From the NCBI GenBank assembly GCA_035606335.1, contig DATNFP010000007.1, positions 1 through 37,320 of the forward strand: a DNA stretch of 37,320 nt, read 5' to 3'. Below are positions 1 to 8,354 of this stretch, in pieces. The notes beneath the pieces were generated by a model. The model was not told the DNA's origin and searched no databases. It saw nothing but the letters and a program-made list of their open reading frames with translations. The position numbers were made by a program, and so were the translations under genes. Within the stretch, counting starts at the first letter, position 1; each line of letters starts with the position of its first letter. This DNA is from DATNFP01 sp035606335 (GTDB taxonomy: Bacteria > Bacteroidota > Bacteroidia > Chitinophagales > Chitinophagaceae).

Positions 1-3000
1 AATAAATCTGTTATTAATCAGTTTATACAACTTAAGAAGTCAGGTGGAAGTGTATCATCAGCTCAATTTCCATCTATTTATGACTGGCCTGCAGTAGGTA
101 ATACTAGTAATATAAAAGGGGCAAGTGGCTCTCCAATTAACCTCATACCGGGCCGAACTTACGCACCATTCGTTGACGTAAATGGAGATAATAAATACAA
201 TCCAGCTGATGGTGATTATCCAGACATTAATGGTGATCAATATCTATGGTGGGTATTTAATGATGCAGGTAACAATAAATTACAATCTCAAACCGCTGCA
301 ATAGGTTTGGAGGTGCAGGCAAATTCATTTGCATATTCAACCAATGATGCATTAAATGACGCTACCTTTATAGACTATAAAATATATAACAGAGGCCCTA
401 TAGAATTAGACAGCGCTTATATGGCTGTTTGGGATGATGCGGACTTAGGGTGGGCATTTGATGATTATATAGGATGTGATACTTCCCGTGGCCTGGGTAT
501 TGACTATAATGGTAAAACATTTGATGGATCTGGTCAGGCAGGTACTTATGGAGCTGTTATCCCTATAATAGGACTGGATTTTTTTAAAGGTCCAATAAAT
601 ACAACAACGACTTCTGGTGGTCAGGTTATTAATAAGCAGCTTAAGATGACCAACTTCACCTATTATAATAATGACTTTAGCCAGATAGGAAACCCCTCTA
701 ATGGTCAGCAGATATATGGTTACATGACTGGATCTATCATTACCGGCCAAAGATTTAGTGATGATTTTAAAGGTGCCGGCCAGGTTTCTGTCGGGTACGG
801 ATCTGGACCAATAAGTAATTTTGTTTATACCGGTGACCCGGTGCCGAAAGACGGGCAATGGTCTGAATGTACCTGTGGTGATAATCCAGCTGACCGTCGT
901 TTTATTTTGTCATCTGGGCCTTTTTCGCTATTACCAGGTGCGTTTCAAGATATAACTGTGGGTGCAGTGTGGGCGCCAAACGTCGGCGGATGTCCTAAGA
1001 CAACTTTTACTGATATACAAGCTGCAGACGATTTGGCACAGGCCTTGTTTGATAACAACTTTAAAACGATTGAAGGGCCTGAGGCGCCAAGACTTGTCGT
1101 TCGTGAGTTAAATAATAAGCTTGTTTTCTACATGATCAATGACTATGGAAGCAATAACTATAAAGAACAATATGGAAATGTAGATTCTCCTCAATATCGT
1201 GTACCATCTGTGAAAGCTAAGCAAGTTAATAGTCCCGACTCATTATATAAATTTGAAGGTTACAGAGTATTTCAGTTAGCAAATAGCACAGTAACACCTG
1301 CCCAGATATATGGTGCTGACGGACAGGTAAATAAAGCGTTAGCCCAGGAAGTATTTGAATGTGATATTCAAAATGGCATTAAACAGATTACAAATTATGT
1401 AAAACGAACTGACATAAGTGATTCAACATTCCAGGGACAAGTAAAAGTTAATGGAAGAGATAGTGGCATAGTACACAGTTTTGAAATTTCGTCTGATGCC
1501 TTTTCTACAAGTTCCAATAAAAACCTGGTAAACTATCAGAATTATTACTTCGTCGCAATTGCGTATTCTTATAATAATTTTGCTCCTTTTGATGATAAGA
1601 ACCCCAGTCGTACTCAGGATCAGCCATACCTGGAAAGTGTACATGGTGAGGGCGGTACTTCTGTGCAGGTAGTAACTGCTATGCCAAATCCTGCTAATGG
1701 AGCTATGGGTACAGTTTTAAATTCAGATTACGGTTCAGGGTTAATAATTCAAAGAATCAAAGGAACTGGAAACGGTGGTAATTCGATTGAACTTACCCAA
1801 GGGTCAGAAGATACTGCTATTATGAATTATGACGGTAATTACGTTGCACAAAAGGCCTCTTACCAAGCAGGTCAAGGCCCTATAGATGTAAAGGTTATAG
1901 ACCCTGTGAAAGTAGTTCCAATGGATTGGACACTTTATATAAATGGTGCCAACTATGCCCCGGATGGAGCAAATACAAGTCGCGGTATTATGCCTGCTTC
2001 GGGATCATGGACTTTAAAAGGAGTTGGTGAAAATGGCGCTTTACCAGTTGTAATTTATAGTGAACAAAATCTCTCTGTATTAAATGAACAGATACTTGAG
2101 GACTATGGCTTATCGGTAACGATCAAACAAACTCTTCGTCCTGGTGATAATAATCAAAGTAATAATAATGGTTATATAGGATCTGATATATCATTCCAAA
2201 ATCCGGCTGACCCATGGCTTGCCGGTGTGCAAAGTATTGATGGGGTAGATCCCAGGAACTGGCTTAGAAGTGGTAATGATCAGTCTGACACGAATTATCT
2301 TTGTAAATATACGGATGCCAACGGATTGGATACCCTTGCTATTTATTTTAATTTACTTCCTAATTACTCCTTCACGAAAACTACATGGGGACCTTACAAT
2401 TTGGTGGCACCGTGGGATAATCCTAAGAATCTTCAATGCGGTATGGATATGGCTCCGAAGGGCGCACAGCTTAAAACATTAGTGAATCTACCAAGTGTAG
2501 ACGTTGTTTTTACTTCAGATACTTCGAAATGGACGCATTGTATTGTGATTGAGCAGCAGGAAAACCCCGCTCTGGCAGAAGGTAATGTTCCAAAGTTTCA
2601 TATAAGAAGTCATAGAAGCTGGAATAAAGAATTAGATGGGAATGGACAGCCTGTGTATTCAAGCGATCCGACTGACACTGGGATGTCTTGGTTTCCCGGA
2701 TATGCTATAAATGAAGAAACCGGTGAACGTTTGGATATAGTTTTTGGTGAAGACTCATGGTTGAAACAAGAGAATGGTGAAGATATGATATGGAATCCTA
2801 CTTCGACTATTTTGAACCCATCCACAGGCGATCCAGTATATGGCGGTAAACATTATATATATGTTTCGGGAACACGTTATGATGAAGATGCTTCGCTACA
2901 AAGTTTGATTGGAAACAAATCAGATATATTTTCATTTGATGCTGGATATAAAACTTTCCAATGGGTTGGTGTGCCGACAATTAACCCTAATTCGAAACTT

Positions 3001-3522
3001 TTACCTCTTAGTCAAGGTTTAATACCTAATGTGACAAGAGTAAGGCTAAGAGTAACGCGCCCGTATGCTACATATAATCCGCTTGTATCGCAGTCTGCTG
3101 CCCAACCCGAACCTGCAAATGACTCGTTTAATCCGGTTTATATGTTCTCAACAAAAGACCTGGCTCCAACTCCGGTATCTGATGCTACTAATAAGAGTGC
3201 GTTGTTGAACAGGATAAATGTAGTGCCTAACCCTTATTATGGATACACCGGTTATGAAATAAATCGTCTTGATACAAGAGTGCGTATTATCAATTTGCCC
3301 GCAAATGCTACTATCAATATATATTCATTAGATGGTACATTGATACGTACTTTGACAAAAGCAGATCCTAGTACGTCTTATATTGACTGGGATATACGCA
3401 ACAACTCAGGCTTGCCTGTGGCTAGCGGTATGTATTTGATGGATGTGAAAGCAGATGGTATCGGTGAAACAGTATTAAAATGGTTTGGTGCGGTTCGTCC
3501 ATTAGACCTTACATCTTATTAA
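1..3522 (+). CDS. Large T9SS-exported protein, 5' end outside the window
   Basis: The reading frame is open from the first base, so at least 1173 residues are present and the start and signal peptide lie outside the window; the internal ATG at 307 is not the start. Residues 59-80 hold two Asp-rich DxNGD-type loops like calcium-binding EF-hand or thrombospondin type 3 loops. The middle is a long Asn/Gly/Ser/Tyr-rich beta-type extracellular sequence with no enzyme motif that I recognise. From about residue 1072 there is a C-terminal domain with VVPNPYYGYTGYE, then RVRIINLP, IYSLDGTLIRT and SGMYL, the pattern of a type A T9SS sorting domain. By family knowledge such proteins cross the outer membrane through T9SS and are processed and anchored at the surface. 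The next gene encodes a PorV/PorQ-type barrel, which fits export. The specific function is unknown. Confidence 0.88.
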   Translation, partial: NKSVINQFIQLKKSGGSVSSAQFPSIYDWPAVGNTSNIKGASGSPINLIPGRTYAPFVDVNGDNKYNPADGDYPDINGDQYLWWVFNDAGNNKLQSQTAAIGLEVQANSFAYSTNDALNDATFIDYKIYNRGPIELDSAYMAVWDDADLGWAFDDYIGCDTSRGLGIDYNGKTFDGSGQAGTYGAVIPIIGLDFFKGPINTTTTSGGQVINKQLKMTNFTYYNNDFSQIGNPSNGQQIYGYMTGSIITGQRFSDDFKGAGQVSVGYGSGPISNFVYTGDPVPKDGQWSECTCGDNPADRRFILSSGPFSLLPGAFQDITVGAVWAPNVGGCPKTTFTDIQAADDLAQALFDNNFKTIEGPEAPRLVVRELNNKLVFYMINDYGSNNYKEQYGNVDSPQYRVPSVKAKQVNSPDSLYKFEGYRVFQLANSTVTPAQIYGADGQVNKALAQEVFECDIQNGIKQITNYVKRTDISDSTFQGQVKVNGRDSGIVHSFEISSDAFSTSSNKNLVNYQNYYFVAIAYSYNNFAPFDDKNPSRTQDQPYLESVHGEGGTSVQVVTAMPNPANGAMGTVLNSDYGSGLIIQRIKGTGNGGNSIELTQGSEDTAIMNYDGNYVAQKASYQAGQGPIDVKVIDPVKVVPMDWTLYINGANYAPDGANTSRGIMPASGSWTLKGVGENGALPVVIYSEQNLSVLNEQILEDYGLSVTIKQTLRPGDNNQSNNNGYIGSDISFQNPADPWLAGVQSIDGVDPRNWLRSGNDQSDTNYLCKYTDANGLDTLAIYFNLLPNYSFTKTTWGPYNLVAPWDNPKNLQCGMDMAPKGAQLKTLVNLPSVDVVFTSDTSKWTHCIVIEQQENPALAEGNVPKFHIRSHRSWNKELDGNGQPVYSSDPTDTGMSWFPGYAINEETGERLDIVFGEDSWLKQENGEDMIWNPTSTILNPSTGDPVYGGKHYIYVSGTRYDEDASLQSLIGNKSDIFSFDAGYKTFQWVGVPTINPNSKLLPLSQGLIPNVTRVRLRVTRPYATYNPLVSQSAAQPEPANDSFNPVYMFSTKDLAPTPVSDATNKSALLNRINVVPNPYYGYTGYEINRLDTRVRIINLPANATINIYSLDGTLIRTLTKADPSTSYIDWDIRNNSGLPVASGMYLMDVKADGIGETVLKWFGAVRPLDLTSY

Positions 3523-3535
3523 AATGTATTAAATA

Positions 3536-3555
3536 GGGCCTGAACGATCAGGCCC
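3536..3555. terminator. GC-rich hairpin between the T9SS cargo gene and the PorV/PorQ-like gene
   Basis: A perfect 8-bp stem, GGGCCTGA with TCAGGCCC, closes a 4-nt loop 13 bases after the cargo stop codon. No T-run follows, so it may be a weak or factor-dependent terminator, or a stabilising 3' hairpin in a shared message, rather than a full intrinsic terminator. Confidence 0.45.
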
Positions 3556-3583
3556 ATTAATAAATAGATATTATATTAAAATT

Positions 3584-4675
3584 ATGAAGAATTTTTCCAC
3601 AAAAGCTGCCCTTGCAATTTGCATGCTTGGATTGTCAATTCAATCTTTTGCAGGAAATAAGGATCGTTCAGGTCAGGCAGGTGCTACAGAAATGTTGATA
3701 AACCCATGGGCACAGTCTACAGGAGTATTTGGCCAGGATGTAGCTTATGTATCAGGAATACAAGCAATGAAGGACAACATTGCAGGATTGGCAGGTGTCG
3801 AGAAAACAGATGTGGGTTTGTCTCATGTTGTTTACCTGACAGGTACCAATGTTTCCATTAATGATTTGGGGATTGCTGAAAAGGTAGGTAATGCAGGTGT
3901 TATAGGTGTAAACGTAATGTCAATGGGTTTCGGAGATATTACTGTTACCGATTATAATAACCCTGAAGGAACAGGTACTTACCATCCTCAGTTCTTAAAC
4001 TTTGAACTCGGCTTCTCAAAAGAATTTTCTAATAGTGTACGTGCTGGTATAGCAGCTACTTTTGTATCTGAACAGCTCACAGATATACATGCTAACGGTG
4101 GTGCTTTTGAAGCAGGTGTGCAATATGTTACCGGTAAAAGGGATAATTTCCATTTTGGGATTACGCTCAGAAACATTGGTACGAACATGCGCTTTTCAGG
4201 CCCGGGTTTTTCAATAAACGGAGAAGCCAATCAGAGCTCAAGTGTCGGTGGCTATACTATGACTCAGCAGACTCCTGTTGATAACTTCCAATTGCCAACA
4301 TACCTCAACATTGGTCTTTCTTATGATTTTTATTTAGATGCAGATCACTTAAAAAGTGCTGATGATAAGCCAAAGCATCGGTTGACTATTTTGGGAGACT
4401 TCCAGTCTAATTCATTCAATAATGACTATTTAGGCGGTGGCCTGGAATACTGCTTCCATGATATGTTTATGATACGTGGCTCCTACCGCTTTGAAAATGG
4501 CATAGGTAATCCGACAACAAGCACTACTATCTATACCGGTTTTAGTGTCGGTGCTACCATCCAAAAACAAATTGGCGATAAAGGACCTGTATTTGCCTTA
4601 GATTATTCTTACAGGCCCACAGATCGGCCTGCTAATGGCGTGCATGTAATATCCTTACGCTTTATGCGCAGATAA
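3584..4675 (+). CDS. PorV/PorQ-family outer-membrane beta-barrel protein
   Basis: This 363-residue protein has a signal peptide (Lys near the N-terminus, hydrophobic core to about residue 20, cleavage near SFAG) and then alternating beta-strand sequence with glycine turns ending in an aromatic/basic strand (VISLRFMRR), as in an outer-membrane barrel. The start of the mature part (AGATEMLINPWAQSTG), the GLAGVEKTDV segment and the FSVGATIQ region match the PorV/PorQ (DUF3308-type) family of Bacteroidota. In that family PorV shuttles T9SS cargo to the surface sortase PorU and PorQ has a related role; which one this copy resembles functionally cannot be told from sequence alone. It follows the large T9SS cargo gene by 61 bases and may be its dedicated partner or simply a paralogue. 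The ATG at 3584 is chosen because it gives a complete signal peptide. Confidence 0.85.
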   Translation: MKNFSTKAALAICMLGLSIQSFAGNKDRSGQAGATEMLINPWAQSTGVFGQDVAYVSGIQAMKDNIAGLAGVEKTDVGLSHVVYLTGTNVSINDLGIAEKVGNAGVIGVNVMSMGFGDITVTDYNNPEGTGTYHPQFLNFELGFSKEFSNSVRAGIAATFVSEQLTDIHANGGAFEAGVQYVTGKRDNFHFGITLRNIGTNMRFSGPGFSINGEANQSSSVGGYTMTQQTPVDNFQLPTYLNIGLSYDFYLDADHLKSADDKPKHRLTILGDFQSNSFNNDYLGGGLEYCFHDMFMIRGSYRFENGIGNPTTSTTIYTGFSVGATIQKQIGDKGPVFALDYSYRPTDRPANGVHVISLRFMRR

Positions 4676-4700
4676 TTAAAAATTTTGTATTTTCGTTGAC

Positions 4701-4738
4701 TACAACGCTTCTGACGCAACAGGGGCGTTGTATTTTTT
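4701..4738 (+). terminator. Intrinsic terminator in front of greA
   Basis: A perfect 8-bp stem (TACAACGC with GCGTTGTA) is followed at once by six T. The loop can form a further CTG/CAG pairing. It would end the PorV/PorQ-like transcript. An element close to the Bacteroidota -7 box (TATTTTCG, 4688-4695) lies directly upstream, so it could equally be the first structure in a greA leader. Confidence 0.72.
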
Positions 4739-4761
4739 ATATTATTCTAATAAATATGGTT

Positions 4762-5235
4762 ATGTCTGCGATTAATTACGTATCAAAGGAAACGCTGGAA
4801 CAAATGAAAGAAGAGCTCAGCCAGTTAAAAACAGCAGGTAGGGCAGAAATAGCAAGACAAATAGCGGACGCGAGGGAAAAAGGAGATCTTAAAGAGAACG
4901 CTGAATATGATGCGGCAAAAGAAGCACAAGGTCACCATGAAGCAAAAATTGCGCAACTAGAATCTGCAATAATCTCTGCCCGTATCATTGACGTAAAAGA
5001 TATTGATACCAGCAAAGTTTCCATTTTAAGCAAAGTAAAAGTTACAAACCTGGCAAGTAAGAAGACAGTAGAATATCAAATAGTATCGGAAAAGGAAGCT
5101 GACCTAAAAGCAGGCAAGATCTCTGTTACCTCACCAATTGGTAAGGGCTTATTAGGAAAAGAAATAGGTGATGTTGCTGAAATAAGTGCCCCAAGTGGTA
5201 CACTTAGGTTCAAAATAGAAAATATCTCTATATAA
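4762..5235 (+). CDS. greA: Transcription elongation factor GreA
   Basis: GreA rescues backtracked RNA polymerase by entering the secondary channel and stimulating transcript cleavage. The 157-residue product has the N-terminal coiled coil with the conserved tip GDLKENAEYDAA (acidic residues Asp42 and Glu45 at the tip) and the C-terminal FKBP-like domain with SPIGKGLLGKEIGD. I chose ATG 4762 because it gives the usual length of the family; ATG 4756 would add two residues, and a TTG at 4696 would translate through the terminator hairpin and is unlikely. Its stop codon overlaps the start of the following HIT gene by one base (TAATG), so the two are probably translated together. The only clear structure upstream is the intrinsic terminator ending 23 bases before the start. 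Confidence 0.96.
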   Translation: MSAINYVSKETLEQMKEELSQLKTAGRAEIARQIADAREKGDLKENAEYDAAKEAQGHHEAKIAQLESAIISARIIDVKDIDTSKVSILSKVKVTNLASKKTVEYQIVSEKEADLKAGKISVTSPIGKGLLGKEIGDVAEISAPSGTLRFKIENISI

Positions 5236-5627
5236 TGGCGAGCGTTTTTTCCAGGATCATTTCAGGTGAGCTTCCCTCTTATAAAATTGCGGAGAATGAT
5301 CACTTTTTTGCTTTCCTGGATATTTTCCCACTAGTTGAAGGTCATGTGCTGGTCGTATGCAAAAAGGAAGTTGATAAAATCTTTGATGTGGATGATGAGT
5401 TGCTAAGTGAATGGCTTGTATTTGCAAAACCAATTGCAAAAGCAATTGAAAAATCCTTTAAATGCAACAGATGCGGTATAAGTGTAATTGGAATCGAAGT
5501 ACCTCATGCACATATGCACTTATTACCTTTAAATACTTCTAATGATTTAAACTTCACAAGACCTAAACTAAAGTTGAGTGGGGAGCAATTAAAGGAGATA
5601 CAAAAAAAGATATTATCTCATTTATAA
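5235..5627 (+). CDS. HIT-family nucleotide hydrolase
   Basis: A complete 130-residue histidine-triad protein. The N-terminal SVFSRIISGELPSYKI segment, the central FLDIFPLVEGHVLV strand and the active-site HAHMHLLPL (His91, His93, His95) are diagnostic of the HIT/HINT family. Members hydrolyse nucleoside phosphoramidates or dinucleoside polyphosphates; the exact substrate cannot be read from the sequence. The residue before the triad region is unusual only in the Cys pair at positions 77 and 80, which HINT proteins sometimes use for zinc, but no complete zinc site is obvious. It overlaps greA by one base and is followed by a terminator shared with the convergent gene. Confidence 0.93.
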   Translation: MASVFSRIISGELPSYKIAENDHFFAFLDIFPLVEGHVLVVCKKEVDKIFDVDDELLSEWLVFAKPIAKAIEKSFKCNRCGISVIGIEVPHAHMHLLPLNTSNDLNFTRPKLKLSGEQLKEIQKKILSHL

Positions 5628-5665
5628 AAGAAGAAGAGGTTTGTCAATAAGCTTCTTCTTCTTTT
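5626..5665. terminator. Bidirectional terminator between convergent genes
   Basis: A 12-bp perfect inverted repeat (AAAAGAAGAAGA with TCTTCTTCTTTT) with a 16-base loop starts at the HIT stop codon and ends just before the stop of the minus-strand ABM gene. The stem is purine/pyrimidine split and its T-rich ends could serve both strands. Confidence 0.6.
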
Positions 5666-5670
5666 ATTAT

Positions 5671-5970
5671 CTATTTATCTGCAATGTCTTTTTGTATCAC
5701 GCTCCAGGCATGGGGGTTTTCTGCAAATAACACTTTTGTTTTCACCCATGTTTCTTTAAAAAATTCGGAAAAGCGATAATGATCCAGATGGGTTTCTGAT
5801 TCCCAGATACTGTAAGTAAAGAAAACATTCTTTCGGTATGTGTCTTGCCATAATTCTAAATGGTGACACCCATCAAACGCTTTTATTCGTTGCTTTATCT
5901 TTTGAAATAGATTGAGAAAATTATCTATTTCTTCTTCCCGGAATGTCATTTGTACAATTCGTTTTATCAT
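5671..5970 (-). CDS. Antibiotic-biosynthesis-monooxygenase (ABM) fold protein
   Basis: A 99-residue dimeric alpha/beta-barrel type protein. The pattern MIKRIVQMTFREEEIDNFL, then IKAFDGCHHLELWQD, then a FFTYSIWESETHLDHYRFSEFF block is typical of ABM-domain proteins, which include quinol monooxygenases, heme-degrading enzymes and many uncharacterised members. No residue here decides the substrate. The gene starts inside the stop codon of the upstream SAM-hydrolase-like gene (4-nt ATGA overlap), so the two are translationally coupled. Confidence 0.82.
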   Translation of the reverse strand: MIKRIVQMTFREEEIDNFLNLFQKIKQRIKAFDGCHHLELWQDTYRKNVFFTYSIWESETHLDHYRFSEFFKETWVKTKVLFAENPHAWSVIQKDIADK

Positions 5971-6761
5971 TCAAAGAAGATTTTTATAGTATTATATATT
6001 ATATGTTGCTCTTTCTGCAATCGAAAGCCAAGTAAACTGGCAGCTTTCCCTCTGTTAATTGCAATTTCAAGATAGCCAGTTGCATTAAAACGGCATAACT
6101 TTTCTCCCTCTCTGGTATTGTAGTAATGCGTGCTTAATTCAGTAATTTCTTCATCCCGCATAAACTGAATGCGAAAAGGCCTTCCTTTTCCAATGCTTTC
6201 AAACTGCTGTTTAGTAATATTTATTATAACGTTTTCATACCTATCAATATGTATTACCTGGCATTCTGCTGAATTGGCTGAAATCTTTGGCTGGCAATGT
6301 TGTGGAGCATTTTTAAGTGTATAGGGCACAAGTATTAGCTCCTGTGGGCTCTTAATCTGCAATTGATTGACCATCTTCCCTGTTTCATTCAGCCAGTCAT
6401 AGAATACCCCAGGCGATCTCAGTTCAAAACAATTCCATACATTGCCCGGATCAGGCCCAAAAGCAAGTGACAATAGGCCGTTATCGGGCGCTAAAAAATA
6501 ATGGCCATCTTTTTCGCAGAGTATCAGGCGCGGTTGTTTTTCATAAAAGATATCGAATAGAAGCACATGGCATGTACCTGCAGGAAAATACTTGTATGCA
6601 GCCAATAAAAGATATGCAGCCTGTTGCAAATGAAAAGGCTCAACCCAATGTGTTATATCTACAATGGTAGCATTAGGTGCATATTGCATTAAAACACCTT
6701 TGGCTGAAGCTACTGAAGCATCCTGCAATCCAAAATCTGATAATAAAGTGATACAACCCAT
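5967..6761 (-). CDS. SAM hydroxide adenosyltransferase family protein, divergent catalytic residues
   Basis: The 264-residue protein matches the DUF62 family (SAM hydrolase, chlorinase and fluorinase): LLSDFG at 6-11, the IVDITHWVEPFHLQQAA block at 33-49, APDNGLLSL at 91-99, and the C-terminal IDRYENVIINI and YLEIAINRGKAA motifs. Known hydrolases split S-adenosylmethionine to adenosine and methionine with an Asp-Arg-His triad. Here the usual VDPGVGTxRR loop is FDIFYEKQPR: the Asp is kept (Asp70), Pro77 occupies the catalytic Arg position, and the usual FHGRD motif appears as FYDWL with Tyr121 at the His position. Alignment was made by eye. ATG 6761 is preferred to the upstream TTG at 6773 because that TTG lies inside a promoter -7 element. 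It overlaps the ABM gene. Confidence 0.82.
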   Translation of the reverse strand: MGCITLLSDFGLQDASVASAKGVLMQYAPNATIVDITHWVEPFHLQQAAYLLLAAYKYFPAGTCHVLLFDIFYEKQPRLILCEKDGHYFLAPDNGLLSLAFGPDPGNVWNCFELRSPGVFYDWLNETGKMVNQLQIKSPQELILVPYTLKNAPQHCQPKISANSAECQVIHIDRYENVIINITKQQFESIGKGRPFRIQFMRDEEITELSTHYYNTREGEKLCRFNATGYLEIAINRGKAASLLGFRLQKEQHIIYNTIKIFFE

Positions 6762-6770
6762 TAGGTAAGG

Positions 6771-6801
6771 CAAAAGTAATGGGGAAACAGTGTAAAGTAA
6801 A
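6771..6801 (-). promoter_or_regulatory. Bacteroidota-type promoter of the SAM-hydrolase-like gene
   Basis: On the minus strand a perfect TAnnTTTG box (TACTTTTG, 6778-6771) lies 9 bases before ATG 6761, with TTTA exactly 19 bases upstream of it against the TTTG consensus -33 element. The predicted transcript has almost no leader, and it excludes the TTG at 6773 as a start. Confidence 0.55.
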
Positions 6802-6906
6802 GTGCGTACTGTTTTTTGCGATCGATATTTTTTGAAGGGCGAAAATATTTTTTAGTTCTTTCCGTTATTATATCTCTGCTTATTTTTACAAAATATCGCG
6901 TAAAGC

Positions 6907-8346
6907 ATGAGAGGTATTATTTCTTATCTGATATTGTTTACCTGCCTGGTTTTTACAGTCTGTAGTACGTCCTGTAAAAAAGACCGTTTGCTAACAACAG
7001 GTGGAGTGTTGAGGTTTTCTGTTGATACGTTGCAGTTTGATACTGTATTTACAGCAGCAGGAAGCTTTACAACGAGCCTGAAAATATATAATCCGCAAAA
7101 TGAAAAAATACAGATCAGTTCTGTCAGGCTACAAGGCGGTAGTAATTCATTTTTTCATTTAAATGTAGATGGCTATCCAAATTCTGCCACAAATATTACA
7201 ATTCAGCCGCACGATAGCATATATGTTTTTGCCACTGTTAATATCAACCCAGACAGTGCAAACTCGCCTTTTGTCGTAGAAGATAATCTGGTAGTCACTC
7301 TTAATGGTAAAGATTATTCTGTCCCGTTTCAGGCATATGGACAAAATGCGCATTACGTGGTAGATAGTGTATTGACAACACAAACATGGCTGACAGATAA
7401 GCCTTATGTAATTGTACATAGTGCTGAAGTAGATTCAGGTGAAACATTGACCATTCCTCCCGGTTGTCGTATTTATATGCATCAGGATTCAAGATTATTT
7501 GTAAGAGGAAAGCTAATAGCTCTTGGTACTAAAAAGGACAGTATAATATTTCAAGGTGACAGGCTTGATAGATCCTATTTTAATTATGAAGGGTTTCCGG
7601 GAGAGTGGGGCGGCCTATATTTTGATGCACCAAGTAAGAATAATCAGTTGGATTATGTAATTATTAAAAATTGTGGAAATTCAGCATTGTCAGCGCCTCC
7701 GGCAGCCATAGAGGTAGCTCCCCCTTATGTGGACGACCCCGCTAATCCCCAGCTAATAATGAATCATACTATCATTCAGAATTCATTGGGCTATGGATTA
7801 CTATGCTATAATGCAAGAGTGATAGCACAAAATAGCTTGATAAATATGTGCGGAGCTGAGGCATTAGGATTGATTAAGGGAGGTGATTATACAATCAATA
7901 ATTGCACGTTTGCTATATACAGCACAGACAATATTAATCATGTAGACAATGCAACGCCTACTGCAGCTATCCTTAACTATCTGCCTATTGACAATACTAC
8001 CTACAAATCTGGTAACTTATCAGCAACACTTACTAATTGTGTTGTATGGGGCACTTTGAATGATGAATTGTTTTGTGACAGAAAAAGTGGCGCCACAGCA
8101 AGCATTACATTAAACAATTGTCTTTATAAAGATGTTGACCCACTAGATACTTTTGTGGTACAAAATAGTTGTAAGGTAAATCAGGATCCGTTATTTGCGA
8201 ACCCTACACTTTTTGATTTTCATGCTTCTTCTGCCACTTCTCCAATGGTAGGTAATGGTGCTATTATTCCTTCTATTACAGATGATCTGGATGGCTATTC
8301 CCGCAGTGCTCCTTATGATATTGGTTGCTATCAATATCATCATTAG
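6907..8346 (+). CDS. Right-handed beta-helix lipoprotein
   Basis: The 479-residue product begins with a lipoprotein-type signal: hydrophobic residues 4-19, then CSTSC with Cys23 as the likely lipidated residue, followed by KKD. The lipobox is loose at position -3, which is common in Bacteroidota. Residues 25-140 look like an immunoglobulin-like beta-domain (LQFDTVFTAAGS, LKIYNP). From about 150 the sequence has repeated short beta-strand turns (GGLYFDAPSKNNQLDYVIIKNCG, then IIQNSLGYGLLCYNA and YTINNCTFA) typical of parallel beta-helix folds found in polysaccharide lyases, pectate-type enzymes and adhesins. No catalytic residues can be assigned. The C-terminal DLDGYSRSAPYDIGCYQY is a common ending of such Bacteroidota surface proteins. 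It is a stand-alone gene, convergent with idi with an 8-base gap. Confidence 0.8.
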   Translation: MRGIISYLILFTCLVFTVCSTSCKKDRLLTTGGVLRFSVDTLQFDTVFTAAGSFTTSLKIYNPQNEKIQISSVRLQGGSNSFFHLNVDGYPNSATNITIQPHDSIYVFATVNINPDSANSPFVVEDNLVVTLNGKDYSVPFQAYGQNAHYVVDSVLTTQTWLTDKPYVIVHSAEVDSGETLTIPPGCRIYMHQDSRLFVRGKLIALGTKKDSIIFQGDRLDRSYFNYEGFPGEWGGLYFDAPSKNNQLDYVIIKNCGNSALSAPPAAIEVAPPYVDDPANPQLIMNHTIIQNSLGYGLLCYNARVIAQNSLINMCGAEALGLIKGGDYTINNCTFAIYSTDNINHVDNATPTAAILNYLPIDNTTYKSGNLSATLTNCVVWGTLNDELFCDRKSGATASITLNNCLYKDVDPLDTFVVQNSCKVNQDPLFANPTLFDFHASSATSPMVGNGAIIPSITDDLDGYSRSAPYDIGCYQYHH

Positions 8347-8354
8347 AAACAGAA

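Noticed and set aside
445..858. 137-codon minus-strand frame inside the T9SS cargo gene
   Set aside because: It lies wholly within the plus-strand gene, has no family-like features and is explained by the Asn/Tyr-rich codons of the other strand.
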